From Qipengyuania xiapuensis (GTDB taxonomy: Bacteria; Pseudomonadota; Alphaproteobacteria; Sphingomonadales; Sphingomonadaceae): 64,000 nt of DNA. A program made the translations under genes and the position numbers. Below, piece by piece: positions 1 to 7,841 of the stretch. Numbering within the stretch: position 1 is the stretch's first letter; every line of letters starts with the position of its first letter. The notes under the pieces are model-generated. The model saw nothing but the letters and a program-made list of their open reading frames with translations. It had not been told where the DNA came from and made no database searches. The DNA lies in contig NZ_JAIGNL010000001.1 in the NCBI RefSeq assembly GCF_019711395.1, forward strand, positions 1,736,001-1,800,000. The letters run 5' to 3'.

Positions 1-798
1 GTGGGCGACGGGGTGACCGAGTTCGCCGTAGGCGACCACGTCGTCAGCACCTTCTTCCCCGACTGGCTCGACGGTCAGCCGCCGCAGACTGCTTTCACCC
101 GCGTACCGGGTGACGGGATCGACGGTTATGCGCGCGAGGCGATCACTGCTCCGACGCACTGGTTCACCCGCGCTCCAACCGGTTTCAGCCATGCCGAGGC
201 GGCGACGCTGACCTGTGCCGGCCTCACCGCATGGCGCGCTCTGTTCGTCGACTACACGCTCAAGCCCGGCGACACGGTGCTGGTGCAAGGCACGGGCGGC
301 GTGTCGATCTTCGCGCTGCAGTTCGCCAAGGCGGCGGGTGCGACGGTGATCGCCACCAGCTCGTCCGACGAGAAGCTGGAACGCGTGAAGGCGCTCGGGG
401 CCGATCATCTGATCAATTACAAGGAAGTCGAATCCTGGGGTCCGAAGGCCCTCGAAATCACCGGCGGCCGCGGAGTCGACTGCGTGGTCGAAATCGGCGG
501 CGCGGGAACGCTCGATCAGTCGATGCTGGCGACCCGTGTCGGCGGGCACGTGGCGCTGATCGGCGTACTGGCGGGCTTTGCAGGCCCGGTACAGACCGCG
601 CTACTGTTCTCAAAAAACCTTACGGTTCAAGGCCTTACGGTCGGAAGTCGCAAGATGCAGCAGGACATGATCGCCGCGATAGAGGCGAATGGAATCCGTC
701 CGGAAATCAGCGATACCTTCGCGCTCGAGAACCTCGCCGATGCCTTCCGCCACCAGGAAAGCGGCGGTCACTTCGGCAAGATCGCTATCGAGATTTAG
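1..798 (+). CDS. Zinc-type alcohol dehydrogenase family protein, 5' truncated
   Basis: This is the C-terminal 265 residues of a medium-chain NAD(P)-dependent dehydrogenase or quinone reductase. The frame is open from base 1, so the GTG there is probably an internal valine and the N-terminal part of the GroES-like domain lies outside the window. A Rossmann nucleotide-binding motif (GTGGVS) is near residue 97, followed by the usual GADHLINY segment. Full members are about 330 residues. The substrate cannot be told. It converges on the DUF2855 gene, 8 bases after its stop. Confidence 0.85.
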   Translation: MGDGVTEFAVGDHVVSTFFPDWLDGQPPQTAFTRVPGDGIDGYAREAITAPTHWFTRAPTGFSHAEAATLTCAGLTAWRALFVDYTLKPGDTVLVQGTGGVSIFALQFAKAAGATVIATSSSDEKLERVKALGADHLINYKEVESWGPKALEITGGRGVDCVVEIGGAGTLDQSMLATRVGGHVALIGVLAGFAGPVQTALLFSKNLTVQGLTVGSRKMQQDMIAAIEANGIRPEISDTFALENLADAFRHQESGGHFGKIAIEI

Positions 799-806
799 AG
801 CTCGAT

Positions 807-1886
807 CTAGGGCTCGATCACGATCCCCTTGGCGGGATCGATCTTGCCGCCGAGCATCTCGACGAACACGGAACGCGCCTCCTCGATGCCGCTGTGGCGT
901 TCGATATCGATCGAGCCGCCCGCATCATCGAGGAAACCGTGCCAGCTCTCGGCGACCATTGCGCCTGCCTTTTCCGGGCCGTGTTCCTTGAACAGCGCCA
1001 CCGCGTGGTCAGGTGCAAAAAACAGTGTCGGCGTCGGTCCGGGCAGATCGCCGCCCGCGCCCAGCCCTGCGCCGCGCTCCTCGATATGCGTGGCGCCGAC
1101 GAGGCAGGAATACTTGAGATTGTCGCCGAGGTGGTGGTGCAACTGGCCGAGCAGCTTGGCATTGCCCGCGAAATCGACCGTGACGCTAGGCTCGCCCGCG
1201 ATGTCGCCTACCGCGTCGTAGGAAAGCACCTCGTCATAGAGGCCGCTATCTTTCACGAACTGGACGTTACCTGCCGAAGTCAGGCCGATGCGCTTCACCT
1301 GCGGCGAGCGACGCTTGGCGACGCTGGCGAGTCCCATGGCGGTCTTCGACGAAGCGCTGGTGAGAATGACCTGCCCTGCCCCGAACCAGTCCTCGCTGCG
1401 CATGAAATACTCGATCAGGAATCCCGTCTTGAACAGCGGGCCGAAGATCATCCGCTCGCCCTCGCGCGCGGGATCATGCTCGGGATCGGCGGCAAGGCGC
1501 GAATATTGGTTGTAGATCGGGCTCATCGGCTGGCGATGCTCGGCCATGTCGACGAAGCCGCCCTTGGTGACCTTGCCGGGAAGCACGTCGAGATGCGTTG
1601 CCATCGGGAGATAGCCATAGACACGCTCGCCCACCGCGAATTCGGGGTGGTTGCTTTCGATCACCTTCGCATGGCCCCACATGGGGACGATGCCCTTGCC
1701 CTCGGGCGCGGGGAAGAAGTTCCAGTAGCCGAAGCCGTCACCCACCACGGCATAGGTCACGTTGTTGGCAGTGACCGAGAAGCTCTCGATGGCGAGACGC
1801 ACGGCATTGTCCGCAAGCGCCCCTTCGTCCTTCTCGACCACTTCGGCATTGGTCAGTTCGGACTTGTCGACGTGCACCTGCTTCAT
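807..1886 (-). CDS. DUF2855 family protein
   Basis: The 359-residue protein matches my recollection of the DUF2855 family, which looks like a diverged medium-chain dehydrogenase: an N-terminal barrel-like part, then a Rossmann-like half (motif LTSASSKTA). No biochemical role is established. The ATG at 1886 is chosen because it overlaps the GST stop as ATGA and has a GGGAGA ribosome-binding site about 8 bases upstream; a start 9 codons earlier lacks this support. It is co-transcribed with the upstream GST gene, which suggests a joint role in detoxification or redox chemistry (inference). Confidence 0.8.
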   Translation of the reverse strand: MKQVHVDKSELTNAEVVEKDEGALADNAVRLAIESFSVTANNVTYAVVGDGFGYWNFFPAPEGKGIVPMWGHAKVIESNHPEFAVGERVYGYLPMATHLDVLPGKVTKGGFVDMAEHRQPMSPIYNQYSRLAADPEHDPAREGERMIFGPLFKTGFLIEYFMRSEDWFGAGQVILTSASSKTAMGLASVAKRRSPQVKRIGLTSAGNVQFVKDSGLYDEVLSYDAVGDIAGEPSVTVDFAGNAKLLGQLHHHLGDNLKYSCLVGATHIEERGAGLGAGGDLPGPTPTLFFAPDHAVALFKEHGPEKAGAMVAESWHGFLDDAGGSIDIERHSGIEEARSVFVEMLGGKIDPAKGIVIEP

Positions 1887-2521
1887 GACTGTTCTCCCTC
1901 TTCGCCGGGCCAACGTGTGGCGGCAATGCTGGGGCGGTCATGCAACTCCTGCATCCAGCTTGCAAGCGCCGGACACTGGGCAAGCCCCGCCTCGCCCTGC
2001 GGCGTCAGCTCGACGCTGCGCAGCATCGGGTAGAGGAAGACATCGGCGAGATCGAAGCTGGTCAGGTCCCAGCCGCCGTTCTGCTGGATCTCCGCCTCGC
2101 AGAAGGCGAGCGCGCGGGAGATGGCGGGAAGCGAGCGGTCGATCGTCTCGCGGTCGAGCGGGAAGCCCGAATAGCGGTGCATCACCCAGGGCATCACGAG
2201 ACCGCGCTCGAACAGAGGGAAAAGGTAGGTATTCGCGACCGCGATCCAGCGGTCCATCACCGCCCGGCGCGCGGGATCGCGCGGCTGCAAACCACCGGAA
2301 TTATGCGCGTTGTCGATATATTGCGCCACGCTGACGCTCTCGTAGAGCTCCAACCCGTCGAGATCGACAACCGGTACCTTGCCGAACGGATGCCGGTTCT
2401 CCGGTGACTGGGCGGCAGTCGCGACGGTGCGATGCGGCAGACCAGCCTCTTCGCAGGCGATCTGGACGATCCGCGTATAGGTCGAAATGACAGTGCCGTG
2501 GATGACCGCTTCGGCGGTCAC
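1883..2521 (-). CDS. Glutathione S-transferase family protein
   Basis: The 212-residue protein has GST architecture. The N-terminal thioredoxin-fold half carries the glutathione-site pattern GKVPVVDLDG followed by YES, with candidate catalytic residues Ser13, Thr14 or Tyr15. The C-terminal half is all-helical with the conserved FDLADVFL segment. It is cytosolic and conjugates or reduces substrates with glutathione; the substrate is unknown. It lies directly downstream of dnaN (4-base gap), and its stop overlaps the DUF2855 start, so all three may share a transcript. Confidence 0.88.
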   Translation of the reverse strand: MTAEAVIHGTVISTYTRIVQIACEEAGLPHRTVATAAQSPENRHPFGKVPVVDLDGLELYESVSVAQYIDNAHNSGGLQPRDPARRAVMDRWIAVANTYLFPLFERGLVMPWVMHRYSGFPLDRETIDRSLPAISRALAFCEAEIQQNGGWDLTSFDLADVFLYPMLRSVELTPQGEAGLAQCPALASWMQELHDRPSIAATRWPGEEGEQS

Positions 2522-2525
2522 CCGG

Positions 2526-3650
2526 TCACACCCGCATCGGCATCAGGACGTAGAGCGCCGGGCTGTCGTCGTTCTTGCGGATCAGCGTGGGCGCACCAGC
2601 GTCGGCGAGGTGGATTTCCACCTCGTCGGCGTCGATCTGGCTGAGGATGTCCTTGAGGTAGCCGGCGTTGAAGCCGATCTCGAAGCCGTCCGAGCCGTAT
2701 TCGGCCGCCAGCTCTTCCGATGCGGTGCCGTTGTCGGGCGAGGTGACAGTGAGCGTCACCTTGTCCTTGTCGAGGCCCATCTTCACGGCGCGGGTCTTCT
2801 CGGTGGCGATGGTCGCCACGCGGTCGACACCAGCGAAGAAGCTCTTCGGATCGATCTTCAGGAGCTTGTCATTGCCCGTCGGGATGACGCGCGAGTAATC
2901 GGGGAAAGTGCCGTCGATCAGCTTGCTGGTCAGCACCACGCCGCCCTCGCCGCCAAGCGTGAAGCGGATCTTGCTGGCCGACAGGTCGATCGTGACATCG
3001 CCGTCCATGTTCTCGTCGAGCAGCTTGCGCAGCTCCGCCACGGCTTTGCGCGGCACGATCACGTCGGGCATGCCCTCTGCGCCATCGGGGCGCGGAATGG
3101 TGAAGCGCGCGAGGCGGTGACCGTCGGTGGCAGCGGCCTTGAGCACCGGCTGGTCTTCGTCCGAGACGTGGAGGAAGATGCCGTTGAGGTAGTAACGCGT
3201 TTCCTCGGTCGAGATGGCGAAGCGCGTGCGGTCGATCAGCTCGGCCAGCGTCTTGGCGGGCAGCGAGAAGCTGGTCGGAAGGTCGCCTTCGACGATCACG
3301 GGGAAGTCGTCGCGCGGCAGGGTCGGGAGCTTGAAGCGGCTGCGCCCGGCCTTCACCTCCATCCGGTTTTCAGCGGTCTCGAGGCTCACCTGGCTGCCTT
3401 CGGGCAGCTTGCGGGCGATGTCGAACAGGAGGTGGGCCGAGACGGTGATCGAACCGTCGGAGTCGACGCTGGCGGCGTCCATGTGCTCGACCACCTGGAG
3501 GTCGAGGTCGGTTGCCATGACGCGCAGTCCCCTGCCCTCGGCCTCGATCAGCACGTTCGACAGGATCGGGATGGTATTGCGACGTTCCACCACCGACTGG
3601 ACGTGGGAGAGACAGCGCAGCAGCGTAGCGCGTTCGATTGTGGCCTTCAT
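2526..3650 (-). CDS. dnaN: DNA polymerase III subunit beta (sliding clamp)
   Basis: The 374-residue protein is the ring-shaped clamp that tethers DNA polymerase III to DNA. Three clamp domains are readable: the first begins MKATIERATLLR, the middle holds the LPxDDFPVI segment, and the end is the family-typical YVLMPMRV. The length is usual (about 370). dnaN is not beside dnaA here, so this need not be the replication origin. An AAGGA-type site is just upstream of the ATG. GST and DUF2855 follow on the same strand. Confidence 0.98.
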   Translation of the reverse strand: MKATIERATLLRCLSHVQSVVERRNTIPILSNVLIEAEGRGLRVMATDLDLQVVEHMDAASVDSDGSITVSAHLLFDIARKLPEGSQVSLETAENRMEVKAGRSRFKLPTLPRDDFPVIVEGDLPTSFSLPAKTLAELIDRTRFAISTEETRYYLNGIFLHVSDEDQPVLKAAATDGHRLARFTIPRPDGAEGMPDVIVPRKAVAELRKLLDENMDGDVTIDLSASKIRFTLGGEGGVVLTSKLIDGTFPDYSRVIPTGNDKLLKIDPKSFFAGVDRVATIATEKTRAVKMGLDKDKVTLTVTSPDNGTASEELAAEYGSDGFEIGFNAGYLKDILSQIDADEVEIHLADAGAPTLIRKNDDSPALYVLMPMRV

Positions 3651-3722
3651 GGTCCTTCTTTCGTCCCTTTTGGGCGCGGTGAAGGCCGGAATCGCTCCAC
3701 CAGCGCCGGAATACGGATAACG

Positions 3723-3750
3723 ACCTTAGCTATGCTGGCATGGCCCGCAA
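3723..3750 (-). promoter_or_regulatory. Possible sigma-70-like promoter for dnaN
   Basis: On the minus strand a TTGCGG hexamer (3750-3745) and TAAGGT (3728-3723) are separated by 16 bases. They sit about 75 bases upstream of the dnaN ATG, in the gap after fabG. The match is loose and rests on pattern only. Confidence 0.3.
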
Positions 3751-3794
3751 GCTTCCGGCGCTAGTGGACGGATTTCCCTTGGGGATAAGTGAAA

Positions 3795-4547
3795 TTACCC
3801 CATCATCGCCATGCCGCCGTTGACGTGCAGCGTCTGGCCGGTGACGTATCCGGCCTCGTCGCTGGCGAGATAGGCCACGGCAGCGCCGATCTCGTCACCC
3901 TCGCCCATGCGGCCCATCGGGATGCGGCCATTGATGGCGGCCTTCTGGTCATCGTTGAGCGCATCGGTCATCGCGGTGCGGATGAAGCCCGGCGCGACGC
4001 AGTTCACGGTGATGTTGCGGCTCGCCAGTTCCTGCGCGAGGCTCTTCGACATGCCGGTGAGGCCAGCCTTGGCCGCAACGTAGTTCATCTGGCCCGGATT
4101 GCCGGTGTGGCCGACGACGCTGGTGATCGAGATGATGCGGCCGCCCTTGGCCTTCATCATCGGGCGTGCGCTGGCGCGCATCAGGCGGAAGCTGGCCTCG
4201 AGGTTGATGCGGATCACGTCGTCCCACTCCTCGTCCTTCATGCGCATCGCGAGATTGTCGCGCGTGATGCCGGCATTGTTGACGAGGATATTCATGCTGC
4301 CGAGCGTGTCGACGGTGGCCGGGATCAGTTCCTCGACCTGCTTGGTGTCCGACAGGTTGCAGGTGATCTCGACATGGTCATGGCCGAATTCTTCGTTCAG
4401 CTCCTCGCGGAAGGCGCGCAGCTTGGCCGCGTTGGAGCCCGACAGCGCGAGGCGCGCGCCCTGGCTGGCAAGCGCACGCGCGATGGAGGAACCGATGCCG
4501 CCGCTGGCACCGGTGACGAGAGCGGTCTTTCCTTCGAGGCTGAACAT
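3795..4547 (-). CDS. fabG: 3-oxoacyl-[acyl-carrier-protein] reductase
   Basis: The 250-residue short-chain dehydrogenase reduces beta-ketoacyl-ACP with NADPH in fatty acid elongation. It shows the cofactor motif TGASGGIG near residues 12-19, NNAG, the catalytic Ser plus YVAAK, and the FabG-like C-terminus VNGGMAMMG. The ATG at 4547 overlaps the fabD stop as TGATG; an in-frame GTG lies one codon earlier. The fabD-fabG order is typical, but acpP and fabF do not follow: the next gene is dnaN. Confidence 0.96.
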   Translation of the reverse strand: MFSLEGKTALVTGASGGIGSSIARALASQGARLALSGSNAAKLRAFREELNEEFGHDHVEITCNLSDTKQVEELIPATVDTLGSMNILVNNAGITRDNLAMRMKDEEWDDVIRINLEASFRLMRASARPMMKAKGGRIISITSVVGHTGNPGQMNYVAAKAGLTGMSKSLAQELASRNITVNCVAPGFIRTAMTDALNDDQKAAINGRIPMGRMGEGDEIGAAVAYLASDEAGYVTGQTLHVNGGMAMMG

Positions 4548-5485
4548 CACGCGTTCTCCTTCGCAAAATTCTCGAGGTCTTCCATGGTGACGAGGCTGAT
4601 CGTGGTGGCCTCCTTGTCGATGCGGCCCACCATCGGGCCGAGCACCTTGCCGCCGAGTTCGACGAAGCGTTCCACGCCGCCCTCGCGCATGGAGATCACG
4701 CTTTCACGCCAGCGGACGCGGCCGGTGACCTGCTCGACGAGCAGTTCCTGCTCCTTCGCCGGGTCGGTGACCTTTGCCGCGGTGACATTGGCGTAGATCG
4801 GCACGGTGAAACTGGTCGGCGAGCTTTCCTCGAGCGCGATCTTCATGCGCTGCGCAGCAGGTTCCATCAGCGAGCAGTGGAAGGGCGCGGAAACGGGCAG
4901 CTTGATGCCGCGCTTTATACCGTGCTCCTTGGCTAGCTCGATGGCGCGGTCGATGGCCTCTGCATGGCCCGAAATCACGACCTGCGTCGGATCGTTGTCA
5001 TTGGCGACTTCGCAGACCTGGCCCTGCGCAGCGGCTTCCGCCAGCGCGGTTGCCTTCTCGATATCGGCACCCAGCAGCGCGGCCATGGCGCCGACGCCGA
5101 TCGGAACGGCGTCCTGCATGGCAATACCGCGCAGGCGCAGCAGCTTAGCGGTCTCGGCGAGGCCGAATGCACCAGCAGCACACAGAGCGCTGTATTCGCC
5201 CAGCGAGTGACCGGCGACGCAATCGGCAGTGCCGGTGAGCGAAACGCCAAATTCCTTCTCGAGCACACGCAGCGTGGCGATCGAGTTCGCCATGATCGCG
5301 GGCTGGGCGTTCGAGGTGAGCGTCAGTTCGCTCTCGGGGCCGTCCTTCATCACGGCGAACAGCTTCTGGTTCAGCGCGTCGTCGACTTCCTCGAAGACTT
5401 CGCGGGCGTGAGCGCTTGCCTCGGCAAGCTCGGTGCCCATGCCGACCTTCTGGCTGCCCTGGCCGGGGAAGATGAATGCAGTCAT
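4547..5485 (-). CDS. fabD: Malonyl-CoA:ACP transacylase
   Basis: The 312-residue cytosolic enzyme moves malonyl groups from CoA to acyl carrier protein. The N-terminus IFPGQGSQ and the active-site GHSLGEY (nucleophile Ser94) are diagnostic, and the acyltransferase histidine lies in the FHC segment. The ATG at 5485 is preferred over an upstream in-frame start because AAGGAGAG lies 7 bases before it. It is translationally coupled to fabG by a TGATG overlap. Confidence 0.97.
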   Translation of the reverse strand: MTAFIFPGQGSQKVGMGTELAEASAHAREVFEEVDDALNQKLFAVMKDGPESELTLTSNAQPAIMANSIATLRVLEKEFGVSLTGTADCVAGHSLGEYSALCAAGAFGLAETAKLLRLRGIAMQDAVPIGVGAMAALLGADIEKATALAEAAAQGQVCEVANDNDPTQVVISGHAEAIDRAIELAKEHGIKRGIKLPVSAPFHCSLMEPAAQRMKIALEESSPTSFTVPIYANVTAAKVTDPAKEQELLVEQVTGRVRWRESVISMREGGVERFVELGGKVLGPMVGRIDKEATTISLVTMEDLENFAKENA

Positions 5486-5525
5486 GAATCTCTCCTTGTC
5501 GGCTGGCGCGTTAGGCGCGCTCGCT

Positions 5526-6362
5526 TCAAGCCTCAAGGCCGAAAGGCACGATCCTGTTGGCAGAGCTGTGACCGATGGCGGCCCGCCCGAGGTAGGGAAT
5601 GCCGTAGCGTTCGCACCAGTAGCGGACGATTTCCTCCGGCTCCGCGCCGAATGGCCGATCGTTCTCGGGCACCGCGGTCACTTCGCCCAGACGGATGCCC
5701 GCGACATCGTGCAGGTGCTCCACAATGTGGAAAACGAGCCGGTCGATCGCGTATTCGTACTCGCCCACTTCCTCGATCAGGATCTCGTGACCGTCGAGCG
5801 GCGGCATCAGCTGCGTGCCGACGAGCATTCCGAGGGTATAGAGGTTGAAAGCCGCGACCGGTTTACCGGACAGGCCCGGTTCGAGCCCGGTCTTGCCATC
5901 ACCGAACCATCCAAGGACGCGACGGATCGCCTCGTCGCCGCCATCACGCTTGATGTCGACCGGCATGGGCGCATGCACGGCACGGCCGATTTTTGCGCGG
6001 TACAGGGCTCCCAGCAGCGTCCCGCAGTCGGAATAGCCGAGGTAGGTCTTGCCTGCTGCCTCCGGCCCCGCCTTGCCGATGAAATCGCGCGCGATGCGGT
6101 TCGACCCGTAGCCGCCCTTTGCGAACCATACGGCATCCACATCTGGCGCATTGGCGCATTCGAGCAGCGCATCGAGCCTTACTTCGTCGGGACCGGCGAA
6201 GTGGCCTTCCTCGATGAAGCACTGTTCGTGGAAATCGAGCGTGATGCCGGGAAATTCGCTGGCCGCTAGCTTGGCGACAGCCTCGGCATATTCGCGCTTG
6301 AGCGGTGTCGCGGGTGCGCAAACGGCAACTTTTCGGATGGGTCGGTGCACACACGCGACCAT
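5526..6362 (-). CDS. ldcA: LD-carboxypeptidase (S66 family), LdcA-like
   Basis: The 278-residue protein fits serine peptidase family S66, which removes the terminal D-Ala from muropeptide tetrapeptides in the cytosol. The nucleophile is Ser111 in GYSDCG. Candidate acid and histidine residues of the Ser-Glu-His triad lie in the EEVGEYEY segment and the C-terminal GHSSANR segment. It is divergent from a Mur ligase with only 42 bases between starts, as expected for a peptidoglycan-recycling pair. The start is uncertain: the first residues are poorly conserved in style and a GTG lies four codons in. Confidence 0.85.
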   Translation of the reverse strand: MVACVHRPIRKVAVCAPATPLKREYAEAVAKLAASEFPGITLDFHEQCFIEEGHFAGPDEVRLDALLECANAPDVDAVWFAKGGYGSNRIARDFIGKAGPEAAGKTYLGYSDCGTLLGALYRAKIGRAVHAPMPVDIKRDGGDEAIRRVLGWFGDGKTGLEPGLSGKPVAAFNLYTLGMLVGTQLMPPLDGHEILIEEVGEYEYAIDRLVFHIVEHLHDVAGIRLGEVTAVPENDRPFGAEPEEIVRYWCERYGIPYLGRAAIGHSSANRIVPFGLEA

Positions 6363-6404
6363 GCCCGCTTGTCTTCGCGCTTACAACTGCATAGCGAGGC
6401 CGCA

Positions 6405-7832
6405 ATGACCGACTTCCCCAGCCCTGATGAACTTTTCGCACGTCCCTTTTTCTTCGTCGGCATCGGCGGATCGGGAATGCTGCCCCTTGCGCAGATCCTG
6501 AAAGGCCGCGGCGCGGTCGTCGCCGGTTCCGACCGCAGCTTCGACCAGGGCCGTACACCGGAGAAGTTTGCCGCGCTGGAAAGGCAGGGCTTCGAACTGC
6601 ATCCGCAGGATGGCAGCGGGATCATATCGGGCGATCAGGTCGTGGTGGCCTCTGCCGCGATCGAGGACACCGTGCCCGAGATCAGCAAGGCAAACGAGCT
6701 CGGCTGCCTGCGGCTCTCGCGCGCCGAACTCAATTCGATCCTCTTCAACACCAGCGGAGCAGGCCTCGCTGTTGCAGGCACCAGCGGCAAATCGACGGTT
6801 ACGGGCATGCTGGGCTGGATACTCGAGGCGACCGGCCGCGAGCCGACGATCATGAACGGTGCGGTGATGAAGAACTTCGTCTCGCCCGAGCGCCCCTTTG
6901 CCAGCGCTGTCGTCGGCAGCCAGAGCCTTTATGTGAGCGAGGTCGACGAAAGCGACGGTTCGATCGCGCTTTACCGGCCCGCTGTCGGCATCCTCCTCAA
7001 CGTGAGCCTCGACCACAAGAGCATGGAGGAATTGCGTCAGCTCTTCGGCGACTATCTTTCGCGCAGCCGCATCTCGGTGATCAACGCCGATGACGAGGAG
7101 GCGCTCGCCCTGCTTCCCCAAGCGAAAGAGGTCATCACCTTCGGGATCGAGCAGGAGAAAGCCCAGATAGGCATCGTGCCGGGCAGCATTGCCGAAGGTC
7201 CGGTGCGTCAGGCGGCGCTGGTCGTCGACCGCCACGATGGCAGCCAGCACGCATTGCGCCTGAACATGCCGGGCCGCCACAATCTCTCGAATGCCCTCGC
7301 CGCCATCGCGGGCGCCGCGGCTGCTGGTATTCCGGTGGCCGCATCGGTGGAGGCGCTGGCGGGCTTCGAAGGCCTCGCCCGCCGTTTCGATATCGTCGGC
7401 ACCAACCATGCCGCGATCACGGTGATCGACGACTTCGGCCATAATCCCGAGAAATGCGCCGCGACCCTGCGCACACTTCGCGCGCATGAAGGCCGCGTGC
7501 TCGCATTCTTCCAGCCGCACGGTTACGGCCCCCTGCGCCAGATGGGCGCAGAACTGGCGCAGACCTTTGCGGCGGAACTCACCGAAGAGGACATCCTGCT
7601 GATGTGCGACCCGGTCTATTTCGGCGGCACGGTCGATCGCAGCGAAGGCAGCGAGAGGATCGTGCGCCTGATCGAGGAAGCGGGCGGAACTGCCGAATAC
7701 ATTCCCGCGCGCAAGGCAGTGGAAGACAGGCTGACGAACCTCGCGAGACCGGGCGACCGGATCGTCGTCATGGGTGCGCGCGACGACACTCTTTCGGAGT
7801 TTGCCCGCCGCCTTTTCGAGCGCCTCTCCTAG
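6405..7832 (+). CDS. Mur ligase family protein (Mpl/MurC-like, probable UDP-MurNAc:peptide ligase)
   Basis: The 475-residue protein has the three Mur ligase domains: an N-terminal UDP-binding Rossmann part (FFVGIGGSGM, residues 17-25), a central ATPase with P-loop GTSGKST (125-131), and a C-terminal ligase domain (DDFGHNPEK, FFQPHGYGP). The overall pattern is MurC/Mpl-like, but the loop reads GTSGKST where I expect GTHGKTT. Its divergent partner is an LD-carboxypeptidase that would release the tripeptide used by Mpl, so recycling is the likely role (inference); a MurC paralogue is the alternative. The ATG at 6405 begins the conserved N-terminus. Confidence 0.8.
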   Translation: MTDFPSPDELFARPFFFVGIGGSGMLPLAQILKGRGAVVAGSDRSFDQGRTPEKFAALERQGFELHPQDGSGIISGDQVVVASAAIEDTVPEISKANELGCLRLSRAELNSILFNTSGAGLAVAGTSGKSTVTGMLGWILEATGREPTIMNGAVMKNFVSPERPFASAVVGSQSLYVSEVDESDGSIALYRPAVGILLNVSLDHKSMEELRQLFGDYLSRSRISVINADDEEALALLPQAKEVITFGIEQEKAQIGIVPGSIAEGPVRQAALVVDRHDGSQHALRLNMPGRHNLSNALAAIAGAAAAGIPVAASVEALAGFEGLARRFDIVGTNHAAITVIDDFGHNPEKCAATLRTLRAHEGRVLAFFQPHGYGPLRQMGAELAQTFAAELTEEDILLMCDPVYFGGTVDRSEGSERIVRLIEEAGGTAEYIPARKAVEDRLTNLARPGDRIVVMGARDDTLSEFARRLFERLS

Positions 7833-7841
7833 GCCGGTCGC

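Noticed and set aside
1-60. GTG at base 1 as a true start codon.
   Set aside because: It falls in the middle of a medium-chain dehydrogenase fold and the frame is open to the window edge, so the gene is truncated.
2487-3764. Open reading frame of about 425 codons on the plus strand opposite dnaN.
   Set aside because: It is a GC-rich mirror of dnaN codon structure with no family-like sequence, no ribosome-binding site and composition typical of an antisense shadow.
2526-3794. Replication origin near dnaN.
   Set aside because: No dnaA, no AT-rich stretch and no cluster of DnaA boxes could be seen; neighbours are fabG and a GST gene.
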